Positions 1 through 7,224 are shown, numbered from the stretch's first letter. The stretch is DNA of 11,369 bases from an uncultured bacterium (GCA_905214875.1 CAJMNR010000070.1:1-11369); one strand, 5' to 3'. Numbers and translations: made by a program. Notes: generated by a model from the letters alone, not told the origin.

Positions 1-18
1 AATCATCACCTTCAGCAC

Positions 19-42
19 TGGATGAAATCCTGATTTCATCCA
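19..42. repeat. Palindrome copy 1 (TGGATGAAATC core)
   Basis: Perfect inverted repeat with 11-bp arms, TGGATGAAATC and GATTTCATCCA, separated by two bases (CT). A near-identical palindrome lies at 167-190. A two-base loop is too tight for an ordinary RNA hairpin, so the site may act as duplex DNA (for example a dimeric regulator site) or be part of a repeated intergenic element. Function is unknown. Confidence 0.7.
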
Positions 43-43
43 A

Positions 44-68
44 AGCTTGTCGACTTTGTCGACAAGCT
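44..68. repeat. Perfect 11-bp inverted repeat
   Basis: AGCTTGTCGAC and GTCGACAAGCT are perfect complements around a TTT loop. It starts two bases after the first TGGATGAAAT palindrome and ends two bases before the terminator stem at 71. No T run follows it directly, so on its own it is not a typical intrinsic terminator. It may belong to a compound 3' end of a gene that lies left of the window. Confidence 0.7.
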
Positions 69-70
69 GA

Positions 71-99
71 GAAGTGCCCGTTAATGGGCACTTCTTTTT
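71..99 (+). terminator. Intrinsic terminator of an upstream unit
   Basis: GAAGTGCCC (71-79) pairs perfectly with GGGCACTTC (86-94) around a six-base loop and is followed by TTTTT (95-99). This is the classical rho-independent form on the + strand, so a gene transcribed rightwards probably ends left of position 1. No coding remnant of that gene can be recognised here. Confidence 0.8.
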
Positions 100-116
100 G
101 ATTACGCGAACAACGA

Positions 117-144
117 GCCAAAGTGATGCTTGCATGACCTTGGC
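117..144. repeat. Imperfect hairpin between the two palindromes
   Basis: Thirteen-base arms GCCAAAGTGATGC (117-129) and GCATGACCTTGGC (132-144) pair at 11 of 13 positions around a TT spacer. Short flanking complements GCGA (106-109) and TCGC (150-153) could extend the structure. With the elements at 19-42, 44-68, 71-94 and 167-190 it forms an unusually dense run of inverted repeats. Function unknown. Confidence 0.5.
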
Positions 145-166
145 GACTGTCGCAATAACCAGAGAA

Positions 167-190
167 TGGATGAAATTCGGATTTCATCCA
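167..190. repeat. Palindrome copy 2 (TGGATGAAAT core)
   Basis: Perfect 10-bp arms TGGATGAAAT (167-176) and ATTTCATCCA (181-190) surround TCGG. It is the same palindrome as at 19-42, differing only in the centre. It lies about 80 bases upstream of the deacetylase start, so it could be an operator or one end of a repeated intergenic element. No sigma-A or sporulation promoter was recognised convincingly in the remaining 191-257. Confidence 0.7.
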
Positions 191-257
191 AACAACAACA
201 GTCCCACTTTTCGTTATAAAAACTGTATGTCCTTGCATATGATTATACAAATGCAGT

Positions 258-263
258 AAGGAG
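258..263 (+). promoter_or_regulatory. Ribosome binding site deciding the deacetylase start
   Basis: AAGGAG at 258-263 stands eight bases before TTG at 272. A GTG in the same frame at 263 shares its first base with this site and has no other Shine-Dalgarno sequence upstream. The site therefore favours the TTG start. Confidence 0.65.
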
Positions 264-271
264 TGGAACAG

Positions 272-1144
272 TTGAAGAAGATAATCGGGTTAGGCACATT
301 TATTGCAGTATGTTTAGTCATCTGTTATTTCGTGGATAGAAATGCACTAAATTATAATAGCACAGAAACATATGGAGAGTACCAGGAAAGGACAGGACAG
401 GCGTCTAAGGATACAATTGAGGAGAAGAAAAAAGAATTAGAGAGACAGAAAGTGACCAAGGAAAACGAAGACAGCAAGGTAATCAATGAAAGTGAAGAAA
501 AGCAGAAAAAACAAAGAACGAAAAAAGCATTTCTTACTTTCGATGACGGCCCAAGCAAAAATACACCAAAAGTATTGGAAGTATTAGATAAGTATAATGC
601 AAAAGCAACCTTCTTCATGATCGGGGAACAGATTACTCCGAATATGGAGGACATGGTAAAAGAGATGGTTGAAAAAGGGCATGTAATCGGTGTACATACC
701 TATACTCATCAAAGAAGCAAGATGTATGCGAATAAGAAAGCATGCCTTGATGATATTAAGAAAACATATAACCGGCTGATCGAGGTAACTGGTGTGACGC
801 CTACCCTCTATCGTTTCCCATATGGTAGTGCAAACTGCTATATCTCAGGGTATTGTAATGAGGTAATCCGCGATTTGAAGTCGATGGGACTTGAATATGT
901 AGATTGGAATGTGTCTGCAGAAGACAGCGTTGGAAACCCAACGAAAAGCTCGATTCTAAAGAATACATCCACATTTAAGAATTACATCGAGCCTGTCATC
1001 TTATTACATGATGGACAGGGGAATAAGCTGACAGCCAATACGCTAGATACCATTATGAAACGGATTCAGGATGCGGGCTATGAGTTTGGGACTCTAGATG
1101 AGAGAAGCACGCTATATCAGTGGCATCATGACTGGCAAAAATAA
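272..1144 (+). CDS. Membrane-anchored polysaccharide deacetylase (NodB/CE4 family)
   Basis: This predicted metal-dependent deacetylase removes acetyl groups from N-acetylated glycans, probably peptidoglycan, outside the membrane. With the TTG start it has 290 residues: a hydrophobic anchor at about 4-20, a charged Lys/Glu-rich linker to about 84, then a NodB domain. All five NodB motifs are visible: TFDDGP (residues 89-94, D91/D92), HTYTH (H142 and H146, metal ligands), RFPYG (181-185), DW (211-212) and LLHD (244-247, catalytic H246). The domain therefore looks active. The GTG at 263 is an alternative start but overlaps the Shine-Dalgarno sequence. No clear terminator separates it from the SleC-like gene 75 bases downstream. 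Substrate cannot be read from the sequence: peptidoglycan GlcNAc deacetylase and a PdaA-like role in cortex muramic lactam formation are both possible. Confidence 0.9.
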   Translation: MKKIIGLGTFIAVCLVICYFVDRNALNYNSTETYGEYQERTGQASKDTIEEKKKELERQKVTKENEDSKVINESEEKQKKQRTKKAFLTFDDGPSKNTPKVLEVLDKYNAKATFFMIGEQITPNMEDMVKEMVEKGHVIGVHTYTHQRSKMYANKKACLDDIKKTYNRLIEVTGVTPTLYRFPYGSANCYISGYCNEVIRDLKSMGLEYVDWNVSAEDSVGNPTKSSILKNTSTFKNYIEPVILLHDGQGNKLTANTLDTIMKRIQDAGYEFGTLDERSTLYQWHHDWQK

Positions 1145-1167
1145 CGGGAATAGTTTGTTTCATAGTA

Positions 1168-1194
1168 ACGAAATAGGAAGTAACACATAGATTA
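1168..1194 (+). promoter_or_regulatory. Candidate sigma-K-type sporulation promoter
   Basis: AC (1168-1169), a 16-base spacer and CATAGATTA (1186-1194) match the Bacillus sigma-K consensus AC-N16/17-CATAnnnTA at every defined position. It sits about 25 bases before the start codon of a spore cortex-lytic protein, where late mother-cell expression would make sense. No sigma-A-like alternative is evident in the gap. This is a consensus match only. Confidence 0.5.
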
Positions 1195-1219
1195 TATAAA
1201 AGGAATAAATGAGGTAAGT

Positions 1220-2494
1220 ATGAAGAGAAATATTATTTACCCTGCGGATATAAGCCTGCAATCGTTAGGTGGTTTAAAAGTGAATGTAACTTCGCTTCTT
1301 CAAGCAAGTCCTATTGCAGGTGCAACTGTCACAATTACTGCCACGAATCAACCAGGAACAGTGTTAGAACAATTAAAAACGGATGTTAATGGAAAGATAG
1401 AAACAGTACAATTAAGTGCACCTAATATTCAATATAGTTTGGAACCATCACCAGAGCAGCCATATTCGCAGTATGATGTTAGGATTGAATGTCCGGGATA
1501 TGAGGGCTTCTTTATACAAGGGGTACAGGTACTTCCAGAAGTAATAGCAATCCAAGAAGCTAGGCTTATCCCAAGATCTGATAGGCAAGGACAGTCTAGT
1601 GGTAATGAAGATTTGTCCATTGGACCAAACGTTTTATTTGGAGATTATCCACCAAAGATTGCAGAGGCTGAAATCAAACCAACAGATAGCAATGAAATCG
1701 TATTATCTCAAGTTGTAATCCCAGAGTTTATTGTTGTTCATGATGGGCAGCCAAAAGACACCAATGCAGAGAATTATTATGTTAAGTACAAAGATTATAT
1801 AAAGAACGTTGCTTCTAGTGAAATTTATGCAACATGGCCAGAGGCTACGATACAGGCCAATGTACTTGCAATTCAGTCATTTACCTTAAATCGTGTTTAC
1901 ACAGAATGGTATCGAAATAAAGGATATAACTTTACGATTACTTCTTCAACGGCATATGATCACAAATTTATCCCAGATCGAAACATTTTCAATACGATTT
2001 CCGACATTGTAGATACAATCTTTAGTAATTATTTATCGTTTCCAAATGTAAAACAACCAATACTTACACAATATTGCGATGGAAGACAGGTAAGCTGTCC
2101 TAACTGGATGACGCAGTGGGGTTCCAAGGCTCTTGGTGACCAAGGATATTCTGCAATTGAAATTCTTAGAAATTACTATGGACAGTCCATGTATATTAAT
2201 ACTGCAGATGAAATTTCAGGAATTCCATCTTCATGGCCAGGAGTTCCATTGGAAATTGGATCCAGAGGAGAAAAAGTTCGCCAGCTTCAAAATCAGCTTA
2301 ATGTTATTTCAGGAGCTTATCCGATGATACCAAAGGTTGCAGAGGATGGAGTATATGGAGAGTTAACGGCAGAGGCAGTTTCCGTATTTCAGAGAATCTT
2401 TGATATGGCAGAGACTGGTATTGTGGATTTTAAGACTTGGTATAAAATCAGTGCCATTTTTGTTGCAGTCAGCAGAATCGCAGAACTGAGTTAG
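1220..2494 (+). CDS. sleC: SleC-like spore cortex-lytic protein
   Basis: This 424-aa protein resembles clostridial SleC, the pro-enzyme that degrades spore cortex peptidoglycan on germination after cleavage by Csp proteases. Domains in order: an N-terminal beta-rich region resembling carboxypeptidase regulatory domains (about 17-115), a linker, a SpoIID/LytB-like lytic transglycosylase domain (about 185-325, with WPEAT at 206-210 and candidate catalytic E208), and a C-terminal peptidoglycan-binding domain (about 344-410, with GSRGEKVRQLQ and EDGVYGELT). The segment VLSQVVIPEFIVVHDG, starting at V161, resembles what I recall of the mature N-terminus of C. perfringens SleC, suggesting pro-sequence cleavage near I160/V161. 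No classical signal peptide is seen. The ATG has GAGGT four bases upstream. No csp protease gene is in the window, so the activator must be encoded elsewhere. Confidence 0.85.
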   Translation: MKRNIIYPADISLQSLGGLKVNVTSLLQASPIAGATVTITATNQPGTVLEQLKTDVNGKIETVQLSAPNIQYSLEPSPEQPYSQYDVRIECPGYEGFFIQGVQVLPEVIAIQEARLIPRSDRQGQSSGNEDLSIGPNVLFGDYPPKIAEAEIKPTDSNEIVLSQVVIPEFIVVHDGQPKDTNAENYYVKYKDYIKNVASSEIYATWPEATIQANVLAIQSFTLNRVYTEWYRNKGYNFTITSSTAYDHKFIPDRNIFNTISDIVDTIFSNYLSFPNVKQPILTQYCDGRQVSCPNWMTQWGSKALGDQGYSAIEILRNYYGQSMYINTADEISGIPSSWPGVPLEIGSRGEKVRQLQNQLNVISGAYPMIPKVAEDGVYGELTAEAVSVFQRIFDMAETGIVDFKTWYKISAIFVAVSRIAELS

Positions 2495-2516
2495 CCAATG
2501 GTTAAGAATGAATAGA

Positions 2517-2562
2517 TACGCATACTATGCAAGCGTAAAAATTGGATAGTATGCGTACTTTC
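2517..2562 (+). terminator. Hairpin after the SleC-like gene, probable terminator
   Basis: TACGCATACTAT (2517-2528) pairs perfectly with ATAGTATGCGTA (2546-2557) around a 17-base loop. It is followed by CTTTCGTTTA, a weak, interrupted T tract. It lies 23 bases past the stop codon and separates the SleC-like unit from carAB. The long loop and poor T run lower confidence that it terminates efficiently. Confidence 0.55.
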
Positions 2563-2652
2563 GTTTATAAATTCTTTTGATTCATAAGGTCTATGAATGA
2601 GTTTTATGTGGTGTGCTAATAGGAAAATATAGGGAAAAAGAAAATGCAAAAA

Positions 2653-2659
2653 TGTCGAA
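2653..2659 (+). promoter_or_regulatory. Possible Spo0A box upstream of the carA promoter
   Basis: TGTCGAA is an exact match to the 0A-box heptamer. It lies nine bases upstream of the carA -35 element, a position compatible with regulation. A single seven-base match can arise by chance, so this is a weak call. Confidence 0.25.
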
Positions 2660-2668
2660 AAAAAAGAC

Positions 2669-2697
2669 TTGCCATATAAGAATCGTTATGATACACT
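2669..2697 (+). promoter_or_regulatory. carAB sigma-A promoter
   Basis: TTGCCA (2669-2674), a 17-base spacer and TACACT (2692-2697), with an extended -10 TGA directly upstream of the hexamer. Transcription would start near 2704, where the sequence reads AATTTAG. This leaves a leader of roughly 108 bases before the carA ATG. Confidence 0.6.
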
Positions 2698-2727
2698 TAT
2701 GACAATTTAGGATTAAGGCAGAGTAAT

Positions 2728-2751
2728 AAAAAAGAAATCTTCTTTTTTTTT
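2728..2751 (+). other. A/T hairpin and T9 run in the carA leader
   Basis: AAAAAAGAA (2728-2736) pairs with TTCTTTTTT (2740-2748) around a three-base loop, inside a run of nine T residues ending at 2751. The stem has only one G-C pair, so it is too weak to be a confident terminator. It lies in the predicted untranslated leader between promoter and carA, where a pause or attenuation signal would act. A PyrR-binding loop was not recognised. Confidence 0.3.
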
Positions 2752-2811
2752 GCGTATTTTTCTAAATCCACATAGAAAATCAAAAGAAAAAAGAAAGGAA
2801 TAGGTGTGAAT

Positions 2812-3915
2812 ATGAAAGCTTTTCTAATACTAGAAGATGGAACAACTTTTACAGGCACAAGCATTGGATCGACTCGCGAAGTAATCAGTGAGATCGTATT
2901 TAATACTTCCATGACTGGTTATTTGGAGGTCCTTACTGATCCAAGTTATGCTGGGCAGGCGGTAGTAATGACTTATCCGCTTATTGGTAATTATGGTGTT
3001 TGCTACGAAGATATGGAGTCAAAAAAGGCATGGCCAGACGGCTATATCGTAAGAGAAGTAGCAAGACGAGCAAGCAACTTTAGATGCGAAGACGGATTAG
3101 AAAAATTTTTGATTGACAACGATATTCCTGGAATTGCGGGAGTAGATACAAGGGCATTAACTAAGATTTTAAGAGAAAAAGGTACAATGAACGGTATGAT
3201 TACCACGAATGAGTCTTTTGATCTTAATGAGGTAATAGCAAGAATAAAAGAATATAGCGTAACTGGTGTAGTTGAAAAAGTAAGTCAAAAAATGAAAACT
3301 ACATATAAGCCAGGGGATCTGGGAACAGACCAGGACAACGTTAATGGTTTTAAAGTAGCTCTTATGGACTTTGGTTCAAAGAACAACATTGTAAGATGCT
3401 TATTAAAACGTGGTTGTGAGGTGACTGTTTATCCAGCCCTGACAAACGCCGAAGAAATAATAGATGATGCGCCAGATGGTATCATGTTAAGTAACGGCCC
3501 TGGAGATCCAGCGGAATGTGTTTCTATTATTAAAGAAATCAAGAAGTTATTTGACACTGATATCCCAATCTTTGCAATCTGTCTAGGACACCAGTTACTT
3601 GCATTAGCAAACGGCGCAAAGACACATAAAATGAAATACGGACACAGAGGTGCTAATCACCCAGTGAAAGACCTAGAGACAGGAAGAGTCTATATCTCCT
3701 CACAAAACCATGGTTATGTAGTAGATGAAGACAGCTTAGATCCTGCCATTGCAGAAACAAGCTTTATCAATGTTAACGATAAGACGGTAGAAGGTCTTCA
3801 TTATTTAAATAAAAATGTATTTACTGTACAGTTCCATCCAGAAGCATGTGCAGGACCAAAAGACAGTGAATTCTTATTCGACAGATTTATTCAAATGATG
3901 GAGGTGTGCAAATAA
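2812..3915 (+). CDS. carA: Carbamoyl-phosphate synthase, small (glutaminase) subunit
   Basis: CarA hydrolyses glutamine and channels ammonia to CarB for carbamoyl phosphate synthesis, feeding pyrimidine and arginine pathways in the cytoplasm. The 367-aa product has the usual length. Its N-terminal CarA-specific domain begins MKAFLILEDGTTFTG, and the C-terminal class I glutamine amidotransferase domain spans about 180-360. The nucleophile is C257 in AICLGHQ, and H342 and E344 in FHPE complete the triad. The chosen ATG matches the typical CarA N-terminus and has AGGTG five bases upstream. An in-frame GTG at 2806, six bases after AGGA, would add only two residues and cannot be excluded. The gene ends with GGAGGTG, which serves carB, so translation of the two is probably coupled. 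Confidence 0.97.
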   Translation: MKAFLILEDGTTFTGTSIGSTREVISEIVFNTSMTGYLEVLTDPSYAGQAVVMTYPLIGNYGVCYEDMESKKAWPDGYIVREVARRASNFRCEDGLEKFLIDNDIPGIAGVDTRALTKILREKGTMNGMITTNESFDLNEVIARIKEYSVTGVVEKVSQKMKTTYKPGDLGTDQDNVNGFKVALMDFGSKNNIVRCLLKRGCEVTVYPALTNAEEIIDDAPDGIMLSNGPGDPAECVSIIKEIKKLFDTDIPIFAICLGHQLLALANGAKTHKMKYGHRGANHPVKDLETGRVYISSQNHGYVVDEDSLDPAIAETSFINVNDKTVEGLHYLNKNVFTVQFHPEACAGPKDSEFLFDRFIQMMEVCK

Positions 3916-6900
3916 TGCCAAAGATTGAAAGCATTAAAAAAGTATTAGTAATCGGATCTGGTCCAATCGTAATCGGACAAGCAGCAGAATTTGACTATGC
4001 AGGTACACAGGCTTGCCGTTCCTTAAAAGAAGAAGGAATCGAAGTAGTACTTATCAATTCTAATCCTGCAACAATCATGACAGATAAAGATATTGCAGAT
4101 AAAGTATATATTGAGCCACTTACAGTAGAAGTAGTGGAACAATTAATCTTAAAAGAAAAACCAGATAGCGTACTCCCAACATTAGGAGGTCAGGCTGCAC
4201 TTAATATTGCAATGGAGCTTGAAGAATGTGGATTCCTAAGAGAAAACAACGTACGCTTAATCGGTACAACCTCTCTTACAATCAAAAAAGCAGAAGATCG
4301 TCTTGAATTTAAAAATACAATGGAGAAGATTGGGGAGCCAGTTGCAGCCAGTTTAGTAGTTGAACATGTAGAAGACGCTATTGCATTTGCAAATGAAATC
4401 GGTTATCCAGTCGTAATTCGTCCAGCATATACATTAGGCGGAAGCGGCGGCGGTATCGCACACTCCGAAGAAGAGTTGGAAGAAATCTGCTCCAACGGAC
4501 TAAGACTCAGCCGTGTAGGACAATGCCTGATCGAAAGATGTATCGCAGGATGGAAAGAAATTGAATACGAAGTAATGCGTGATGGAGCAGGAAACTGCAT
4601 CACAGTATGTAACATGGAAAACTTAGATCCAGTAGGTGTTCATACAGGTGATAGTATCGTAGTAGCACCAAGCCAGACATTATCCGATAAAGACCATCAG
4701 ATGCTTCGTACCTCTGCCTTAAACATTATCAGTGAATTAAACATCACTGGTGGATGTAACGTACAGTACGCATTAAACCCAGAATCCTTTGAATACTGTG
4801 TAATCGAAGTAAATCCTCGTGTAAGCCGTTCTTCCGCATTGGCTTCCAAAGCAACAGGATATCCAATCGCTAAGGTTGCAGCAAAAATTGCGTTAGGATA
4901 TACATTAGACGAAATCAAAAATGCAATCACAGGAAAGACTTATGCAAGCTTCGAACCAACACTTGATTACTGCGTTGTTAAGATTCCAAGATTACCATTT
5001 GATAAGTTCATCATGGCAAAGAGAACGCTTACAACTCAGATGAAGGCAACTGGTGAAGTCATGAGTATTGCCACAAACTTCGAAGGTGCATTAATGAAAG
5101 CATTACGTTCTCTAGAACAGCATATCGACAGTTTGGCAACAGATGAATATAAAGAATTAACGACAGAAGAAGTAATCGAAAAATTACAAGTCGTTGATGA
5201 CCGAAGAATCTTCGTAATTGCAGAAGCAATCCGAAGAGGAGTAAGCTATGAAGAAATCCATGCAATCACAAAAATTGATGAGTGGTTTATTGATAAAATT
5301 GCAATCTTAGTAGAAATGGAACAACAGTTAAAATCAGAAGAGCTTACGACAGACTTATTAGCAGAAGCAAAACGTCTTGAGTTCCCAGATAAAGTAATCG
5401 CTGCATTTACAGGAAAGACCGAAGAAGAGATTAAAGCAGTTCGTTATCAAGAGGGAATCACGAAAGCATTCAAGATGGTTGATACTTGTGCTGCTGAATT
5501 TGAAGCTTCCACTCCTTACTATTATGGAACATTTGGAAACTACTGCGAAGTAGACCCATCAAGCGATAAGAAGAAAATCTTAGTCTTAGGATCTGGACCA
5601 ATCCGTATCGGACAAGGAATCGAATTCGATTACTGTTCCGTACATGCAACATGGGCTCTTAAGAGAAAAGGTTATGAAACAATTATTGTAAATAACAATC
5701 CTGAAACAGTAAGTACGGATTTCGATATCGCGGATAAGCTTTACTTTGAACCATTGACACCAGAAGATGTTGAAAACATTGTAAGACTTGAAAAACCAGA
5801 TGGAGCGGTTGTACAGTTTGGTGGACAGACAGCAATCAAGTTAACAGAAAGCCTTTTAAAGATGGGGGTTAAAATTCTAGGAACAAGCGCTGAAAATGTA
5901 GATGCTGCAGAAGACAGAGAGTTATTTGATGAAATCCTAGAACAATGCTGTATCCCAAGACCACAAGGTAAGACAGTATTTACAACAGAAGAAGCTTTAA
6001 AAGCAGCAAACGAATTAGGATATCCTGTATTAGTTCGTCCATCCTACGTACTTGGTGGACAGGGAATGCAGATTGCCATCAACGATCAAGATGTTGTGGA
6101 ATTCATGAACATCATCAATCGTCAAGTACAGGAACATCCAATCTTAGTAGATAAATACTTAATGGGAAAAGAATGTGAAGTCGATGCAGTTTGTGACGGT
6201 GAAGACATCTTAATCCCAGGAATCATGGAACATATTGAACGAGCAGGAATTCACTCTGGTGATAGTATCAGTGTATATCCAGCACAGACAATCTCAGATA
6301 AGAGTAAACGAATCATCGAAGACTACACAAGAAAGCTTGCTAAGAGCCTTCATGTTATTGGACTTATTAACATTCAGTTCATCGTATTTGGAGAAGAAGT
6401 GTATGTAATCGAAGTAAATCCTCGTTCCAGCCGTACAGTTCCATACATCAGTAAGGTAACAAGCATTCCAATCGTTGATCTTGCAAGCCGTGTAATCCTT
6501 GGTGAAAAGATTAAAGATATGGGATATGAACCAGGCTTAGCACCTGAAAGCGAATATATCGCAGTTAAGATGCCAGTATTCTCCTTTGAAAAATTACGTG
6601 GAGCAGATATCAGCCTTGGACCTGAAATGAAATCAACTGGTGAATGTTTAGGAATCAGTAAAGACTTCCATGAAGCATTATACAAAGCCTTTATTGGAGC
6701 AGGAATCTGTCTTCCAAAACATAAGAAGATGATCATGACAGTAAAAGATGCAGATAAATTAGAAGCAGTAGAAGTTGGTCGAAGATTTAAAGCATTAGGT
6801 TATGATATTTTTGCAACAAGAAGTACAGCAAGAGTATTAAATGAAAATGGAGTGTTAGCATTCCCAGTAAATAAATTAGACCAGGAAGCACCAACACTTA

Positions 6901-7112
6901 TGGATTTATTGTTAGAGCATAAGATTGACCTTGTAATTGATACACCAACAAACGGAAGAGATAAATCAAGAGATGGTTTCTTGATCCGAAGAGTATCGAT
7001 TGAAACAGGAGTAACTTGCCTCACATCACTTGATACGGCGAATGCATTATTAACAAGTTTAGAATCTGTAAAAGACGGAGCATTATCCTTAATCGATATA
7101 GCGACGATATAA
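3915..7112 (+). CDS. carB: Carbamoyl-phosphate synthase, large subunit
   Basis: CarB makes carbamoyl phosphate from bicarbonate, ammonia delivered by CarA and two ATP. The 1065-aa protein is full length. It has two homologous ATP-grasp halves, the first opening with GSGPIVIGQAAEFDY (from about residue 14) and the second with LGSGPIRIGQGIEFDY (from about 558). The paired motifs GVHTGDS (about 241) and GIHSGDS (about 778) show the internal duplication. An oligomerisation region lies near 400-550 and a C-terminal MGS-like allosteric domain from about 935. Its ATG overlaps the carA stop by one base (TAATG), and GGAGGTG at 3900-3906 is eight bases upstream, better placed than the GTG at 3906. The gene uses ATC for isoleucine more freely than the EAL gene downstream, in keeping with high expression. 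Confidence 0.98.
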   Translation: MPKIESIKKVLVIGSGPIVIGQAAEFDYAGTQACRSLKEEGIEVVLINSNPATIMTDKDIADKVYIEPLTVEVVEQLILKEKPDSVLPTLGGQAALNIAMELEECGFLRENNVRLIGTTSLTIKKAEDRLEFKNTMEKIGEPVAASLVVEHVEDAIAFANEIGYPVVIRPAYTLGGSGGGIAHSEEELEEICSNGLRLSRVGQCLIERCIAGWKEIEYEVMRDGAGNCITVCNMENLDPVGVHTGDSIVVAPSQTLSDKDHQMLRTSALNIISELNITGGCNVQYALNPESFEYCVIEVNPRVSRSSALASKATGYPIAKVAAKIALGYTLDEIKNAITGKTYASFEPTLDYCVVKIPRLPFDKFIMAKRTLTTQMKATGEVMSIATNFEGALMKALRSLEQHIDSLATDEYKELTTEEVIEKLQVVDDRRIFVIAEAIRRGVSYEEIHAITKIDEWFIDKIAILVEMEQQLKSEELTTDLLAEAKRLEFPDKVIAAFTGKTEEEIKAVRYQEGITKAFKMVDTCAAEFEASTPYYYGTFGNYCEVDPSSDKKKILVLGSGPIRIGQGIEFDYCSVHATWALKRKGYETIIVNNNPETVSTDFDIADKLYFEPLTPEDVENIVRLEKPDGAVVQFGGQTAIKLTESLLKMGVKILGTSAENVDAAEDRELFDEILEQCCIPRPQGKTVFTTEEALKAANELGYPVLVRPSYVLGGQGMQIAINDQDVVEFMNIINRQVQEHPILVDKYLMGKECEVDAVCDGEDILIPGIMEHIERAGIHSGDSISVYPAQTISDKSKRIIEDYTRKLAKSLHVIGLINIQFIVFGEEVYVIEVNPRSSRTVPYISKVTSIPIVDLASRVILGEKIKDMGYEPGLAPESEYIAVKMPVFSFEKLRGADISLGPEMKSTGECLGISKDFHEALYKAFIGAGICLPKHKKMIMTVKDADKLEAVEVGRRFKALGYDIFATRSTARVLNENGVLAFPVNKLDQEAPTLMDLLLEHKIDLVIDTPTNGRDKSRDGFLIRRVSIETGVTCLTSLDTANALLTSLESVKDGALSLIDIATI

Positions 7113-7117
7113 GAAAG

Positions 7118-7168
7118 AAGACCGAAACAAGACTAAAAAAATAGTCCTGTTTCGGTCTTTGCTTTTTG
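7118..7168 (+). terminator. Intrinsic terminator of carAB
   Basis: The 18-base arms at 7118-7135 and 7142-7159 pair with a single A-C mismatch around a loop of six A residues. They are followed by TTTGCTTTTT. The stem starts five bases after the carB stop codon. This is a strong rho-independent terminator closing the carAB unit. Confidence 0.9.
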
Positions 7169-7197
7169 TTGATATGTATAGAATAAAGGAATATAAT
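7169..7197 (+). promoter_or_regulatory. Sigma-A promoter of the GH9-like gene
   Basis: TTGATA (7169-7174), a 17-base spacer and a consensus TATAAT (7192-7197) directly follow the carB terminator. The start site would fall near 7204, leaving a leader of about 39 bases. This supports independent transcription and the ATG at 7243, since a start at 7159 would lie upstream of the promoter. Confidence 0.75.
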
Positions 7198-7224
7198 GAA
7201 ATTATAAGTGGCAAAAGTACGTAT

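Noticed and set aside
74..259. Open frame of 61 codons before the deacetylase
   Set aside because: It starts inside the terminator stem at 71-94, has no ribosome binding site, runs through three inverted repeats and resembles nothing.
2580..2598. Seven-base inverted repeat ATTCATA/TATGAAT in the carA upstream region
   Set aside because: It is too short and A+T-rich to separate from chance, and it lies well upstream of the promoter.
2704..2811. Riboswitch, T-box or PyrR-binding leader before carA
   Set aside because: The leader is short and very A+T-rich, and no conserved motif of these classes was recognised. Only the weak A/T hairpin was found.
3906..3914. GTG start for carB at 3906
   Set aside because: The GTG shares its first base with the GGAGGTG ribosome binding site at 3900-3906, so it has no room for spacing, whereas the ATG at 3915 is eight bases after it.
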